A stretch of DNA of 64,000 bases from Fragum whitleyi (Eukaryota; Mollusca; Bivalvia; Cardiida; Cardiidae): assembly GCA_948146395.1 (NCBI GenBank), contig OX411548.1:57989020-58053019 (forward strand), given 5' to 3'. Positions 46,151 to 58,665 of the stretch are shown one piece after another; position 1 is the first letter of the stretch, and the number at the start of each line of letters is the position of its first letter. The notes under the pieces are model-generated. The model was given only the letters and a program-made list of their open reading frames with translations. It had not been told where the DNA came from and did not search any database. The position numbers and the translations under genes were made by a program.

Positions 46151-47099
46151 GTACACAGTCGTATAAATACGTGGTATAACTCAAAATATTTGACATGATT
46201 GAGCATGACCTCTATCTAAATAATTACACGCTTTATTGATTCCAACTTGACATAATCGTTAGTTTCAGTTTTATCTCGGGAGTCAACCGTGAAAATGATT
46301 ATTTAGCGCCACCGTAGTCTAGATATAGTTGTAAGGTCGCCGAATTTCAGAGCACATTTTAACGACGTCATGGTAATGTAAATTCTAAATGAACGTTAAA
46401 AAATACACAATAGCGCTTACACAACTTTTCCGTAGATACCAATATCTGTACACATATCTCAAAAAACGCTATTGTCCTCTTCCACCTTAAAGGTAGATAA
46501 TATGATATTGCTAATCTCGTTGAACAGGAACGAAATAAGCGGTATTTCATCACAACACTTCAATAAAATTACGAATAAATCTATGAAAAGATACTGTATA
46601 CCATTTAGACACTTCCAAATTCATACAAGCTCATAAAATTGTGGAATAATTTGAATAAAGTTGTCGAGCATTTTATTCACTCTATGAGCATTGATCGATT
46701 TTGAGCGTATGAATGTATTAAATTCGTGTTTGGAATGAATGAATGGATGAAATACACGAATGAATTAATAAATGAATGGATATGTGAATGCATTGGATGT
46801 TAAGAATCTCTTTTGAGGAGACATCATCAACTTTTCTCCATTGCTTTCCATAATGTTCATTCAAATTTTACACTTTAGCAACAGAAAGTGGTCTCTGTAG
46901 TGTACTTGACCTTCCTATCAATGCATTGCGTAGGTTTTCTGTCTCAAATTTACGTTTATTCGATCCTCGAATCCCCCAAAGTGCCAAATTAGTCTAAAAG
47001 AAGAACCTTTATTAAGCTCTGAAGCCTGTTTTTACTTCGAAATATATTTTAGAGAAAGCATTTGGCACTTTTTAAAGTCATTCTCATATAAATAGACAA
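46151..47099. other. unannotated stretch
   Basis: AT-rich; a degenerate GAAT/GAATG simple repeat lies at 46733-46795. No gene seen. Confidence 0.4.
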
Positions 47100-47650
47100 A
47101 AAAGGAACGCAAATTTATCTACCCTCTATAGTCCAGCCGAATTATGGTAGGACCCAAAACAAATTGCAACAAAAACAATGTTGTGTTTTCTGACATCCAT
47201 AGACATACCCATTTAACATATATAAAGTAGGACAAAATCGGAAGATATGTATTTTGTTTTTTTCGCGATTTTTATTATAGAATTTTCCCAACTGAACCTA
47301 TAAAGACTGATTGTTTCAATCTAAAGTAGACGTTGTCGGTATACAAAAAGCCATGAAGTGGATTGTAATAAGTTATTCGCTAATTGAAAATAGGATATTC
47401 TTTATTATTTGGTCGGTTTAAGACATAATTTGTAAAACATCTTACCCCACCCTCTCACTTAAACATTGCTAAAGTAGTAGAAAATGGTCGCTTTGGCAAA
47501 AAAGGGGCATTGGCTTCATGAAATAGTTCTGAAACATTTTGAACGGTCCAAAGTCTTTTCAATATCCAGGTCAAAGTCGATTTGAACCTTTTTACCCCCT
47601 CCCCCCTCCCTCCCCCATGTACAAAATTTTAGGTGAGCAAGTGTAACTAA
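47100..47650 (+). repeat. dispersed repeat D, copy 2
   Basis: TATAGTCCAGCCGAATTATG (47127), AAATTGCAACAAAAACA (47161), GTAGGACAAAATCGGAAGAT (47227) and TTACCCCACCCTCTCACTT (47442) in the order seen at 26484-26851. The GGACAAAATCG box is also at 54060 on the minus strand. Confidence 0.5.
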
Positions 47651-47837
47651 GAATAGTTGTAGATATATTCAGCAGTCTTATTTAGCACATCAAAAAAATC
47701 AAATTATCTCTGAGAAAAAGTTTAACATAGCTCATTGGCTTATTTGTATCTTACCAAGAGCCACGGATTTGTCTTATTGCCTCATCCTATTATGGAATTT
47801 TAGCTACACCTAGTACTATACACAGACATACATGTAT

Positions 47838-48515
47838 ACAAGAGCCGTCAGAGACGGATTGGATATGGATATCCCCCGCCACGAAAGCTTGATAGTAAAC
47901 TGGAGCCTAATAGATTTAAGATTATTTTGTACTCTCAGAGATTTACCTCCTATAAAGTTCTTGGGCACTGCACTTCTCCTTCATGAGATCTATTCACCCA
48001 TAAAGTTTCAAGTTGATAGCTAATATACTTTAGGAGATATGCTCCAGACATCATCTTAGTATAAAAATTGACAAAGGACAATAACTCAAAAATAATGCAA
48101 GAAAGAGTTGTAGTTCTGGTGCATTGCACTTCTCCTCCATGAGATCTATCCACCCATAAAGATTCAAGTTGATAGCTATTATGCTTTAGGAGATATGTTC
48201 CGTCGAAATCTAAGTATCAAAAATAACAAAGGGCAATAACTCCAAAATTATACAAGTGTGAGTTGTAGTTCTTAGGCACTGCACTTCTCCTTCATGAGAT
48301 CTATTCGACCATAAAATTTCGAGTTGATTGCTATTATACTTTAGGAGATATGCTCCAGACATAATCTAAGTATGAAAAATAACAAAGGGCAATAACTCCA
48401 AAATTATGCAAGCAAGAGTTGTAGTTCTTTCGCACTGCACTTCTCCTCCATAAGATCTATCCACCCATAAAGTTTCAAGTTTGCTATTATACTTTAGGAG
48501 ATATGCTCTGTGGTC
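47838..48515 (+). mobile_element. hairpin-capped tandem-array element, family H3 (copy 3)
   Basis: Left end ACAAGAGCCGTCAGAGACGG contains the hairpin CCGTC-AGA-GACGG (47845-47857). Four monomers of about 155 bp follow (ACAATAACTCAAAAATAATG; CTGCACTTCTCCTTCATGAG; TATACTTTAGGAGATATGCT). The right terminal hairpin is missing. Confidence 0.7.
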
Positions 48516-48734
48516 AGATTGCAAGGACTCATATAAGGTGTAAATTATACAGCTAACATAAAGATGTCAAACATTAAACCCCCTTTTTGCATGGCATACT
48601 TTTAGAGACAAATTTCAAATAGTTTATGGTGAAGAGCATCTGATTTGCTACTCAAATGTGAAATTGCATCAAATTCTGAGCATAAGACTAGAAGAAATGA
48701 AAGAATAACTGTATTTTACACGCTAACGTAACGG

Positions 48735-49285
48735 TTTTTGGATTTGAGGCCTCGTCACAGGAAAAGGGGACTTAGGGTAAAAAACAGTTTTTCCAAAATT
48801 TCTCCAAGTCTAACAGTCAGAATTTTGTGAAATTTCATATTTGTGTAGCACCTAGATGCCCTTTACTATAAACAATTTAAAATTAATGTAAAAAAAAAAA
48901 AATAATCGTGGAAAAAAGGGGGCTAAATAATTGTTACCTCAAGGTAACAAACGTTTACAAAATTTACAAAATTTCACAAAATTCTGACTGTAAGACCAGG
49001 TGCGGTGTCTGTGGTTTAGTGGTAGAGCGTCGGCCTCTTGACCCCAAGGTCCTGAGTTCGATTCCCGGGAGCGGCTATCGATCTTGGTTCTTTCATTGGC
49101 TCACACATTCGGCGCGAGTACTGGTGAATTTTCAAGGAAGCAGAATCGAGATGGATTAATCTAAGTTGTAAGAACTTTTTTCCTAATCGATGTAAAATAA
49201 ATAGGTTTAAACCAGAAATTTTGGAAAAACTGTTTTTTACCCTAAGTCCCCTTTTCCCGTGACGGGGCCTCAAATCCAAAAAAAA
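48735..49285. mobile_element. palindromic (foldback) element interrupted by a SINE
   Basis: TTTTTGGATTTGAGGCCTCG (48735) and a further ~50 bp to AAAATTTCT (48803) are inverted at 49217-49285. CAGTCAGAATTTTGTGAAAT (48815) pairs with 48973-48992. The arms pair continuously only if the SINE at 49000-49210 is removed, so the original was a palindrome with arms of about 105 bp. Confidence 0.85.
48995..49215 (+). mobile_element. tRNA-derived SINE (third type) with ACCAG duplication
   Basis: ACCAG repeats at 48995-48999 and 49211-49215. The 211-bp insert starts GTGCGGTGTCTGTGG, has A-box TGGTTTAGTGGTAGAGCG (49013) and B-box GAGTTCGATTCCC (49054), then a unique body and an AT-rich end (GTAAAATAAATAGG). 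The acceptor arms do not pair, so it is SINE rather than tRNA. The body differs from the other SINEs in this window. Confidence 0.85.
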
Positions 49286-49799
49286 AATTGTTTGAAATCC
49301 AAAAATAAAAATTTCAATACTAACAGAATGTTACTGCATAATTTACTGGTATTTTGTCCACGAAATTTTGATTGTAGATCTTTCCGCTTTTCATTAAACA
49401 CCACTATAAGGGTGTTACTTCACAATAATTGTTAGTCACCAAAACAAAATTCTATCTAATGATAATAAGAAGTAAAATATTAAATCCAATATTTTTATTC
49501 TGCCCACTGCCTTAGAGTGCAGTCAACTCAGCTTTTTCTTCCCCACTCTGAACCTCAGTAGGCCACGTTACACCACTCGACCTCTTTGTGCAGAGTTACC
49601 CTTCATTCAACTAAACTGACCAATTCTAAGGGGGTATCTCAGGCTCCCTGTTTCTACACATTTGGATTCTAATAAAGCTTATGTTCCATCTAACCTACAA
49701 TCTTTACACCCATTACATTTAATGAGTCTAAAAAAATCCATCATTTAGGTGATACCAAAAGGGTGGTCAAATATTCACTTTATATGTTGAAATGTCCTT
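49286..49799. other. unannotated stretch
   Basis: AT-rich, no recognised family or gene. Confidence 0.4.
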
Positions 49800-50799
49800 T
49801 GCCAATACATGCTGTTCATCTAATCAAATATTTTTTGCAGCCTGATACAACTTCGAAGAAATAAAATTCCTATGATATTTGGTTGAAATCCATCTGTTTG
49901 AACTTTGAAAAAAGTTTGTTTTACGCCATATTGGGTATTACACCATATAACATATCAAAAGAAATGACCTCTGACAATGAAATACATATTTTGCATCTGA
50001 TCACAATATTTTTTTACAGAATGATAAAGTATCACTAAAGAATCATTCCAGTGAAATTCGGTCGATATCCATCAATTAGGTTATGAGAAAATGATTTTCA
50101 AAGTTTTCACTATATAACATATAGAGAAATGACCTCCGCCCATAAAACACTTATTTTTCATCTGATCACAATATAGATTTACAGACTTGTAAAGGATCAT
50201 TAAATAATCATTCATGTGAAACTTGGTTGTTATCCATATGTTAGTTTCTGAGAAAATGGTTATCAAAGTTTCCACTATATAACATATAGAGAAATGACCT
50301 CCGCCCATAAAATACACATTTTTCATCTGATCACAATAATTTTGGTAGATTGATAAAGGGTCACTCAACGATCATTCCAGTGAAATTTGCTTGATATCCA
50401 TCAGTTACATTCTGAGCAATTGATTTTCAAAGTTTCCGCTATATAACATATAGAGAAGTGACCTCCGCTCATAAAATACATATTTTCCATCCGATCACAA
50501 TAATTTTTGGTAAAGGATCACTCAAGGATCATTCATATAAAATTTAATTGGTATCCATCAATTAGAATCTGAGAAAACTCGCCTATTACCATAAATGGAA
50601 ATAAGCCGCTCGACCGATTAGAATTCTTTGAAGGAATCTGATAGAGGGTCACCCAAGGAACATTCCTGTGAAATTTGATTGAAAACCATCCAGTAGTTTC
50701 TGAGAAGAAGATTTTTCAAGTAAAAGTTTACGGACGGACGCACGGACGACGGACACCACGCCGTGACAATAGCCCGCTTGCCTTTCGGCTAGTGGAGCT
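49800..50799 (+). mobile_element. hairpin-capped tandem-array element, family H2 (copy 2)
   Basis: About five monomers of about 165 bp (TTTCATCTGATCACAATAAT; GACCTCCGCCCATAAAATAC; GAGAAAATGATTTTCAAAGT). Then GGACGGACGCACGGACGACG and a degraded terminal hairpin (50771-50799, AGCCCGCTTGCC / GGCTAGTGGAGCT). Same order as 20570-21426. Confidence 0.8.
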
Positions 50800-50819
50800 A
50801 AAAATGAATACCATTTTTC

Positions 50820-50990
50820 ACACAAAAAATAGCCTGGTAGGGATAATGCTAGTATTATGTGAAAACATGCTGCAAGAACACACTATAGTTGTATTTTCAA
50901 AACTGAGCTCTGACCTAGGCGTTGAGTCCATTACCATAGGTCTATGAGTAAACTTTAAGATCTTAGACAAGCACTAAGTTTCATTTGAAT
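50820..50990 (+). repeat. dispersed repeat C, copy 2
   Basis: AAACTGAGCTCTGACCTAGG and GTTGAGTCCATTACCATAGG match the reverse complement of 13185-13350. Confidence 0.6.
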
Positions 50991-51121
50991 GGTAATTTGT
51001 ATCTTTGTTATGTCTGTTTCATCTATTTTGAAAGAAAAGCATTCAAATTTAACCGTTAATAGTAGATTCCACAGCTCACCGCTCAAAATCTATAGTTAGT
51101 TAGCACAGTTAGCACATTTTA

Positions 51122-51189
51122 GAGTGAGTGACCAAAGGTCAATTTTGTCTATAAAAGTATTGACAAATTTGACCTTTGATCACTCACTT
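51122..51189. other. strong 28-bp stem hairpin
   Basis: Arms 51122-51149 (GAGTGAGTGACCAAAGGTCA...) and 51162-51189 pair over 28 positions with three mismatches, around a 12-nt loop TATAAAAGTATT. Size is compatible with a small-RNA precursor or a very short foldback element. No flanking duplication seen. Confidence 0.75.
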
Positions 51190-51439
51190 AAAGTTGTGGA
51201 TCTATATCTATAGTTTGACCTAATGTTTATTGCTAGATTTGATATGCTTAAACTTTAAGGCTGAATGTTTTGGACGAGATATTTTTTTTTTAAATATTCT
51301 AAGTTCTTTTCACAAATTTTTACCTTGAAGCTATTTCATATTTCTAAAAGCAAAAGATTCATGCAAATACTTTTTTTTTAATTCAAAGCCGATAAAAGAT
51401 CACCTACTTTGTTCGGAAAGGATTTAACATCTGTATTAA

Positions 51440-51640
51440 CAATTTCATCACACTGCAAACTGAGGACCTAACCATGATTCCTGGTATTTTTCTCATCGCT
51501 ACTACTACCTTACCGGACTACATTTTTCTAATCGAAGATATTTGTTTACGATCATCTACCCGTAAGTTGGCGACAAGTGTCGGACAGAGTGTGCTGTTGT
51601 CAGAGATCGAACCTTGAAACCCGTAATTGGAATCCCAGCG
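51440..51640 (-). mobile_element. degraded SINE
   Basis: CTAACCATGATTCCTGGTAT, CGATCATCTACCCGTAAGTTG, GGCGACAAGTGTCGGA and GTCAGAGATCGAACCTTG follow the order of the SINE at 45103-45377 reversed. Quite diverged. Confidence 0.65.
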
Positions 51641-52624
51641 CACAATCATCTGCGCTGTGACGACAGTGGAATTGTCTGGTACTGGTTCTTTCGAATGCAA
51701 TATGATGTTGGTCCCATTCAAATGCTTATTTTAAAAGTTAATTGACAAACTAAAGTAAACTGTGAAAGTCAAAAGTTTGCTTTTTAGATTTTGAGATTTT
51801 CATATTAGGCGCTAGGAAAGTTTAAATTGATTTTTTTAACAGGTGCATCACATCAATGACTTACGAAACAGGTTTTGTTTGTCATTTGACAAGTTTTAAA
51901 AACATTTCTCAAAACATAACGTGTTAAATTGAAGTATGGCATAGGAATGAATTGGAAATAAAGTGCTCTGATTGCCAATTTATTAGAAGTTTTAATTTTT
52001 ATTTAAAACAATACTCAATAAACTAATTTTGATGTGGATAAGTATTCGTCATTATTTTAAACACTATACGAAGAGAGTATGCTTTATTAGTAGTAAAAAT
52101 ATGAAAACCTTGTGAGAAAGTAATGCCAACATTTCCTTTAAAAATGAAGAACACATGATAACAAACTTATGCTTCAAAATTTTTCACCAAATGAATGTTC
52201 ACAAACAATTTGTATATCAAGGTTATTAAAATGAAAGGCAAAAATATGAATTAAGATGAAGTTGTCTAAAGAATCTCTCCTAGTTCACCATGCAGATAGA
52301 TTACAAACGCCCTCTTCATTGCGAGACAGAAGATTTGAAATGGTTGAAAAACGCTTTGAATAAAAAAAAAAGGTCCAGGAAACCTCAATCTTAGTTTTAA
52401 ATTAGTTGACTTGATCATGGGCTGATAAATTAAACATGAACCAAGAAATGATTCAACAGGTTTGTGAATTTGACCTCATATGCGTAGTATATTTACACGA
52501 GATGAAAAAGAAGAGGGTTTTTTTTTATTTTTTTGAAAAATATGAAGGACCCTCACCCAAACAATTTTTAATCATCTACCAATTTTGTTTATAAAGTTAT
52601 ATCTATTTCATATTATGATCTTGA
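51641..52624. other. unannotated AT-rich stretch
   Basis: No gene or repeat recognised. Confidence 0.4.
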
Positions 52625-52790
52625 AATACCTAATGGATTGATAATCGTAGTCTGATGTGGAAAAGCAGCTGTAGGTTAGGAAAGGATGTAATGGTGGTAC
52701 TGGTGTGAGAATACCAGGAATCCATTGTAATGTGCTGCTGCCTCCGCGGTATACATGAAAGATTGTTGAAACGGCATAACTTCCCCCATT
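52625..52790 (+). mobile_element. SINE fragment
   Basis: TTGATAATCGTAGTCTG, GGAAAGGATGTAATGGTGGT, ACTGGTGTGAGAATACCAGG and GATTGTTGAAACGGCATAA are the middle and 3' part of the SINE in sense orientation. Head missing. Confidence 0.75.
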
Positions 52791-53699
52791 CAAACAAACG
52801 AAACTACAAATAACTTGTCTTGATGAAAATATTATTAATTAGGTGTTGTAAGAAACCATTTCCAATTTCTACCATATTATTCTTTGATTTTGATTAATGT
52901 GAGAAAAAAGAAGGTTTATTATGAAAATTTTAAAAATTTAACCAAAAATCATTTAATTAGAGAACCTGGAGAACAATTTGGGTTAATCGTTATTAGAATG
53001 CCATCCAAGACACATAATTTAGTATCTCTTTTAGGCTTCCGTGGGTTAAAGTTTAAGACATATTATTACTCAGATTAGACAAGTTTGTACAACCGAAAAC
53101 TTTTGATTTTTAATGTATATGAAATTACAACAAAATTACTCTATACAATTTGATCTTAATGCAGTTGTTGTAGCCCCCTTTAAGGTTGTCAAATGACCAC
53201 GGTTTTATTGTCGTGTCTTACTTATGCGAAGCCTTTTTTAAAGTTTTAGGTAAGGTAATTTCCGAATTTTAAAAGGTTCTTTGTGTCATTGATATACTGA
53301 ATTAAAAAAGAAATGTAGATTAGTGACATATATACCTTCATTTTGATTTTTTTGTAATTGAAGTTTCAGAAAATTATTCTTAGACAACCAGATCACATGC
53401 GATTTCATTATCCAGTTTTCGTCAAATACACAAATGTGCGTTATTATATAAGACAAGGTGTCAAACTAGTCATGTACCTCATCAACTCTCCCCATTTCAA
53501 GCATATTTTACACAAAATGGTAACAATGAAAAGGAAAATTATCAAGAAAAAAATTAAGCTGTTAACAATGTTGTCAAAATAATTATTTAGGACTTAAGAA
53601 TTAACAAAATTTAATTTTAGTGACTAATGGGAGAGTTTACATGAGCAAATATTGGATACATGGCCTTTTGTCACGAAACAATTGCCTGTGGGATAGGCA
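52791..53699. other. unannotated AT-rich stretch
   Basis: Two open frames of 64 and 74 codons (52884-53078 and 53358-53582) contain lysine-rich, AT-driven translations without recognisable domains. They flank no repeat terminus that I can define. Confidence 0.35.
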
Positions 53700-54360
53700 G
53701 ACATAGAAATAGATCAATCCAATAAAACAATATTGTTTTAAATTAGTTGACAAGGGTATGTATGTAAATGTTTCAATACCAGAAGCTATTTTTCTATCCA
53801 TTCCAATTTTAAATCAAGTGGGTGGGGTAAGATTAATTTGAATTTGTCTTTTTATGTTTAAAATGTCATACATTTTACTCAATCCATTAACAAAAGTTGT
53901 GTTTTAATGTCTAGAGGTAATTTAAATGATATTTGGTTTTTTTCTTGCACAAATCAATTTTATTCATACAATATTCTCATTGAAGTGGTTGTATTACAGG
54001 CATAACTAGTGGGTATCAAAATGTATGGAAAAATCAAAATAAGTATCTTACGATTTTGTCCTACTTTTAGTATGTTATCTAGGGAGGGTCAAGCTACTCA
54101 AAAATGCCAAGAACGTTTTTGATGCAGTTTGCTTTGGATTGAGGCCATATTTCCCTATTTTGACTGGACTATCTAGTTTGACTGGACTATCTAGCCTTTT
54201 CAATTTCTCCCAACTTTGAGATTTACAGAAATCTATCCAGGGTAAGGATTCCTTAAAATAGTCGGTTTTATTCATGTTAACCCTGTGACTAAACGATGTC
54301 AACACGTCATAATTGTTGGCTTGTAATTTCAAAGGTATATATTGCGAAAAAAAAAAAGAG
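53700..54360 (-). repeat. dispersed repeat D, copy 3 (inverted)
   Basis: The minus strand holds TAGTCCAGTCAAAATAGGG (near 54173, with a 21-bp tandem duplication of the box to 54194), AGGACAAAATCGTAAGAT (54063) and TTACCCCACCCACTTGATTT (53830), in the order of copies 1 and 2. Spacing of first to last box is about 359 bp. Confidence 0.5.
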
Positions 54361-54914
54361 ACCATGATGACCCAATATCACTCAACTGAATGTATTTTAT
54401 GTAATAAAATGAAAGAATAAAATATAAGTTTTGGATACCCTGAATTCGGTGCTACTTTCAATGATAAAGTAATTATTTGATTTGTTAAGGTAGATCACAT
54501 TAGGGTTTATACCGAGCCTGACTTGATCGTTCTATAGGAGAAATATTCTAGTAAAAGAATTTTCTATCTTTCTACAAGGTACAGTAAAGGCCTACAACAT
54601 AGGACTAGTTTTAATTTTAGAGCAATGATGAATAAATAGATATTTTCTTATAATTGTTGAAGGACGGGTGGAAAGATGGACAGACAGACGGATTGACGAT
54701 TGGAAGGACGGACGGATAATGATCATAAACAACATCTCTCCTTCAGGCAGTAGAACCGTAATAGTTTCAAAACGTTTCTGTGGTAATGATTTTATTAGGA
54801 AACGTCGGTCAACATTGTGAAAGATCCTGAGTTCCGAGACGTTGCGTAACTATTACGTGCCCACTACCTTGAGTACTCTTTACTGAAAGAGGTAAGTCAA
54901 GTAAGTGTCAAACG
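54361..54914. other. unannotated, with array-type subterminal repeat
   Basis: GACGGACGG-like words at 54662-54718 (GACAGACAGACGGATTGACG and GAAGGACGGACGGATAATGA) resemble the subterminal parts of the hairpin-capped arrays, but no hairpin end remains. Confidence 0.4.
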
Positions 54915-56310
54915 AACTTCATTTTTGGTAAACAAAGTTTTCACTTCACTTGTGTTACTATGCAAGGGACACCCTATAGGATCTTAATAGATTCGAAATA
55001 AAGAAGTGCCTCTTAAAATTCAAGTAAATATCTCTCAAGACTTATCTCCGCAAAATCACCGTTTATTTCGTTAATGGTGCGATACTAGAATTCTTCATCA
55101 AGTAAATTAATTTAAATTCCCCTTGAAAAACACAACATGAGCATGCAATTATTAACCGAGCGAATTGATGATCCCCGTTAGCTTGTCGAGAGTTTAGAGG
55201 AAAAAACAAAGTTTGTGTCTATGCACTGTATAGGCAGATACTATGTTTTTGATCCAAGCCATCGCTGTTGCAACTTGTAGTAATTTACTAGAAATATGTG
55301 CTTATTTAGATCGTGACCTCTTTAACTTGTTTTACCGTACACATGTATACACTTTGTATCATTAAAGACGGTAACCAGTCTAGTTACATCTGTGGTTTAT
55401 AATTGTTACCTCCCTTTGAAAAAAATAAATTCATTTTTTCTTAAATAAGATCTAATTCGCTTTTGATGTGGAATTTAGGTTAGAAAAATAAGAATTATAG
55501 AAGATTTATAGTATGCAATTTACTATGGAGCAATTATTTAATATAAAAAGCTATACTTTAATTCCTAACGCTTAAACGAAAATCATTCAATGAATTATAC
55601 TAATAGGGCATCAGACCTCCTTCAATCTGTACATAAATATATCTCATCCTTCTGAAAGCCTATTTATTAGAATTAAATAACGACATAAGTGTCAACCACG
55701 GAAGAGGTTATGGCTTCAAATATGCTAAAAATGTATCTCTTGGGTTTCAGTTTAAAATACTTTTAATATGTTAACAAATCATGATAACTATAAACAACAA
55801 GTGTAGTTTAAAGAAGGACAAACTGAAATTCATAAGTATTTCTTTGGTCTGGACTCAAAGACCTTTTCATCCTCTGAGTAGAGACAAAGATAGATAAAAA
55901 TAAAAAACATATCAAAATGAATACATTTTTTTATCTTATTGTAATACGCTTAAAAAACAAGATAACAATTACTTTTGTTAAAACAAACACCATTCAAAAT
56001 ATGTTGAAGACAGTTTTATATAGGATTTAATCTTTTTTTCCATTTATGTTCAATTAATGTACTTTCAGAGTGTTAAAGAGAGTTTTGCAGAGTAACAACT
56101 CATTTTCTAACAAATAATGTTCTAACAGGTTTTCCTCTCTTTTCTTTATTTTGAATTTGCAGTGAAATTGCTGAATTGCCTAAACTTTGGCGAGATGCAT
56201 TCCCTTAACAATTGTGTACATTTATAATTTCTCTTTTCTCAACGAATTCAGTATATCACTCTAGAATGCCATCAGATTCGTTCACCAACGTTTCAGTGCT
56301 ATGATTTCCA
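54915..56310 (+). repeat. low-copy dispersed repeat A, copy 2
   Basis: Matches 3113-5545 in three blocks in the same order. It lacks the SINE insertions of copy 1. No protein recognised. Confidence 0.6.
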
Positions 56311-56544
56311 TTCTTCTAACTAGGTTGTTCAAATTAACTCGTTATTAGCAATTTTCAAGAGTTTATACAGAATTTCTGAACCCGTCAAGCCCACTTGGCT
56401 ACGTGTTTTTTAGACATGGGAAGTAGATTGTTGACTACACTACGCTGGTATAGAAAATTAAGTTTGTCATGTTTGAATAAATTTCTATATTCTGGATAAC
56501 CCTTTTCTGCGTACTTCCAACAGATAAAAAAAATCTTCTGTATT

Positions 56545-57672
56545 ACGGTATTCGCAACATGGTATTCACTATACGCTATATGGGGAACGGCAGTTCACAT
56601 TAGCGGCACGCGCATCATATGCGTTCCTTTCACGAGTATTACAAATAAAAGCTAATGATTTGCCTTTGCTTTTATTACAGTTAGTAACATCTTGAAATTG
56701 ACATTCACCTCGATCAAAACTATTCCGAACCGCTCTCTCAGCGTTCCTTTCGATGCCCGGGTTCGATCCGAGATGGCGGCAGTCATCGTTGGGACTATTT
56801 GTCTCCCAACTATGAGTCGATAATCGTAGACCTAGATCGAATAGCAGATGGGGATAAGAAAAGATGTAATGGTAGCACTGGTGTGAGAAATACCAGAATT
56901 CTTAATTGTTAATTGCTCTAGCTACGCAGATATGACTGAAATATTCTGTTTAAAGCGGCCTAAAACCCTATCAAAACAAAACAAAGGCCATTCAATACAT
57001 TCAAAAAACTCAATAATACCTTCAAATCGATCAAGCAGATACACGATTTTATTGGCAAAACTGTAATTCAAAGCGTCTGATTTGTCCGCGGAGACACACA
57101 CACACAAAGTGCATAATTTTTGCAAAAGGGAGGTAATATTATAATGCTAATTTTATCCAACCGTACGATATTATATCACCATCCTATAATTTCATTTAAA
57201 ACTCGCTCATCCCCTCATTCAATTTTGTGCAGAAATCATTCAAAAAGTCTTTCGTCAATCACACGATATGGTCTACAGTATCCGAGGTGGATGCAGATAG
57301 AAAGATAGAGACATTTTGGTACAGAAGCACTTTGAAACACCGACGGGAGGACAGCACGAAAACAGTTCATCCCTCTAGAAATTTCGTTTTGCAAGAAAAA
57401 AATATTCAACTGCATATGTAAAAATCATTTATTTACTTTACGTTTCAATCAGAAACCCAATATTTGTTAACATGTAAACTCAGACCAGCGAAACCAGTTG
57501 TCTCACACTGAAAGCTGAACGAAAATCGAACATGTACGATTCCCACTGTACTATACTATACGCACCTAAACAACATTTTCGAGTAGTGCCATCTTATGTG
57601 ACCAGGTATAAGAAAATCATAGTGTTTGATTTAAACTATTCGCGTTCCCTCAAAAACTATGTGAACTCAGCC
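56545..57672 (+). mobile_element. Harbinger-derived element T1c
   Basis: Left ACGGTATTCGCAACATGG, ACTATACGCTATATGGGGAA and right TATGTGAACTCAGCC (57658-57672) are the T1 ends, in opposite orientation to T1a and T1b. A SINE lies at 56680-56965. The plus strand has a frame with RKIETFWYRSTLKHRRED near 57298-57357 that weakly resembles the FWVRPTL region of Harbinger transposases; this is tentative. The outer left terminus is eroded. Confidence 0.65.
56680..56965 (+). mobile_element. SINE inside T1c
   Basis: CCCGGGTTCGATCCGAGATG (B-box), GTCGATAATCGTAGACCTAG, GGTAGCACTGGTGTGAGAAA and GCAGATATGACTGAAA. Same upstream 60 bp as the SINE at 43920-44171. Confidence 0.75.
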
Positions 57673-58149
57673 AAACGAATACAGTATGTCGTATAGTTAG
57701 TTCTATTTAGTTCTATTTCAACGCAGACTTGCAGATTTAAGAAAATTCATTAATTACTCGCATTAAAACTATAAAGCCAATCAATAATTTATTTATACGA
57801 ATATACATCAAATAATCTAGGGACAAGGTTGGCCAATTTAGGAAATTAAAAAAATATCTTAAGTCAACAAACAATCTTACACGACAGTCCGTTTTTCCAT
57901 GACACATATTAACATTCCAAGCGGTTAAATGTGTGCATTGCCATATGGTTAGTGACATTGTATGAAAGTTTCATTAAATTTGTCATTAAATGTAAAAGTT
58001 GAAGTAACAAGAAATATTGCATCACTACGGCCCTTTTCCATGACACAGCACCATTTTCACCAAGAAAGAAATCAGAGAGAGGTCTATCCAAAGAAAAATC
58101 CTGGCATCAATCTAAAATTCCTTTCAGAAAAGAGGATATTTTTTTCTAT
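57673..58149. other. unannotated stretch
   Basis: AT-rich, no gene or repeat recognised. Confidence 0.4.
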
Positions 58150-58665
58150 TTTACATATTACCGTATTGGGCCATGTGGGGTGACGCCAGACCCTGTGGAA
58201 CTCAAGTTATCAGCCCAATTAGGATTAAAAGAAGGAATCTGAAAGAGCATGGTCAAAGCATAATTTCTGTGCAGTTTATCAACCTGTTCAGGATAAAATG
58301 GAAGAATCTGAAAAAGCCAGTGCTAAGCATCATTCCTGTGCTGTTTCGCTGAATTCTAACCAGTCGTTTCACTAAAGAAGATTTTTTATATTTCACCCTA
58401 AGGGGGGGGGGGGGGCTTTTTGATGACTCGAAATCCCGTAGTAAACAAATTATAAGTCTGATAAGGATTAAAAGATGGAATCTGGAAGAGCATGTCCGGA
58501 GCATCATTCCTGTGTAATTGGTTTAATTCTGACAGGTAGTTTCAGAGAACAAGCTTTTTTTTATTTCACCATATTAGACCCTTTGTTTGACTCTATTTTG
58601 ATCCCAATTTTGAATTTTCGGAAATTTGGTAAATTCTGATCAGTTCTTACGGAGAATATTTTTTT
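58150..58665. repeat. degraded array monomers
   Basis: GGATTAAAAGAAGGAATCTG (58221), GGATAAAATGGAAGAATCTG (58290) and GGATTAAAAGATGGAATCTG (58466), with CATCATTCCTGTG following, indicate degenerate tandem monomers. A G run of about 13 lies near 58402-58416. Confidence 0.55.

Noticed and set aside
47580..47620. Polypyrimidine tract as a splice acceptor
   Set aside because: C-rich low-complexity run with no downstream open exon.
49012..49072. tRNA gene at the TGGTTTAGTGGTAGAGCG / GAGTTCGATTCCC pair
   Set aside because: Acceptor arms do not pair, T stem is weak, and the segment lies inside a 211-bp insert with ACCAG duplications, so it is a SINE head.
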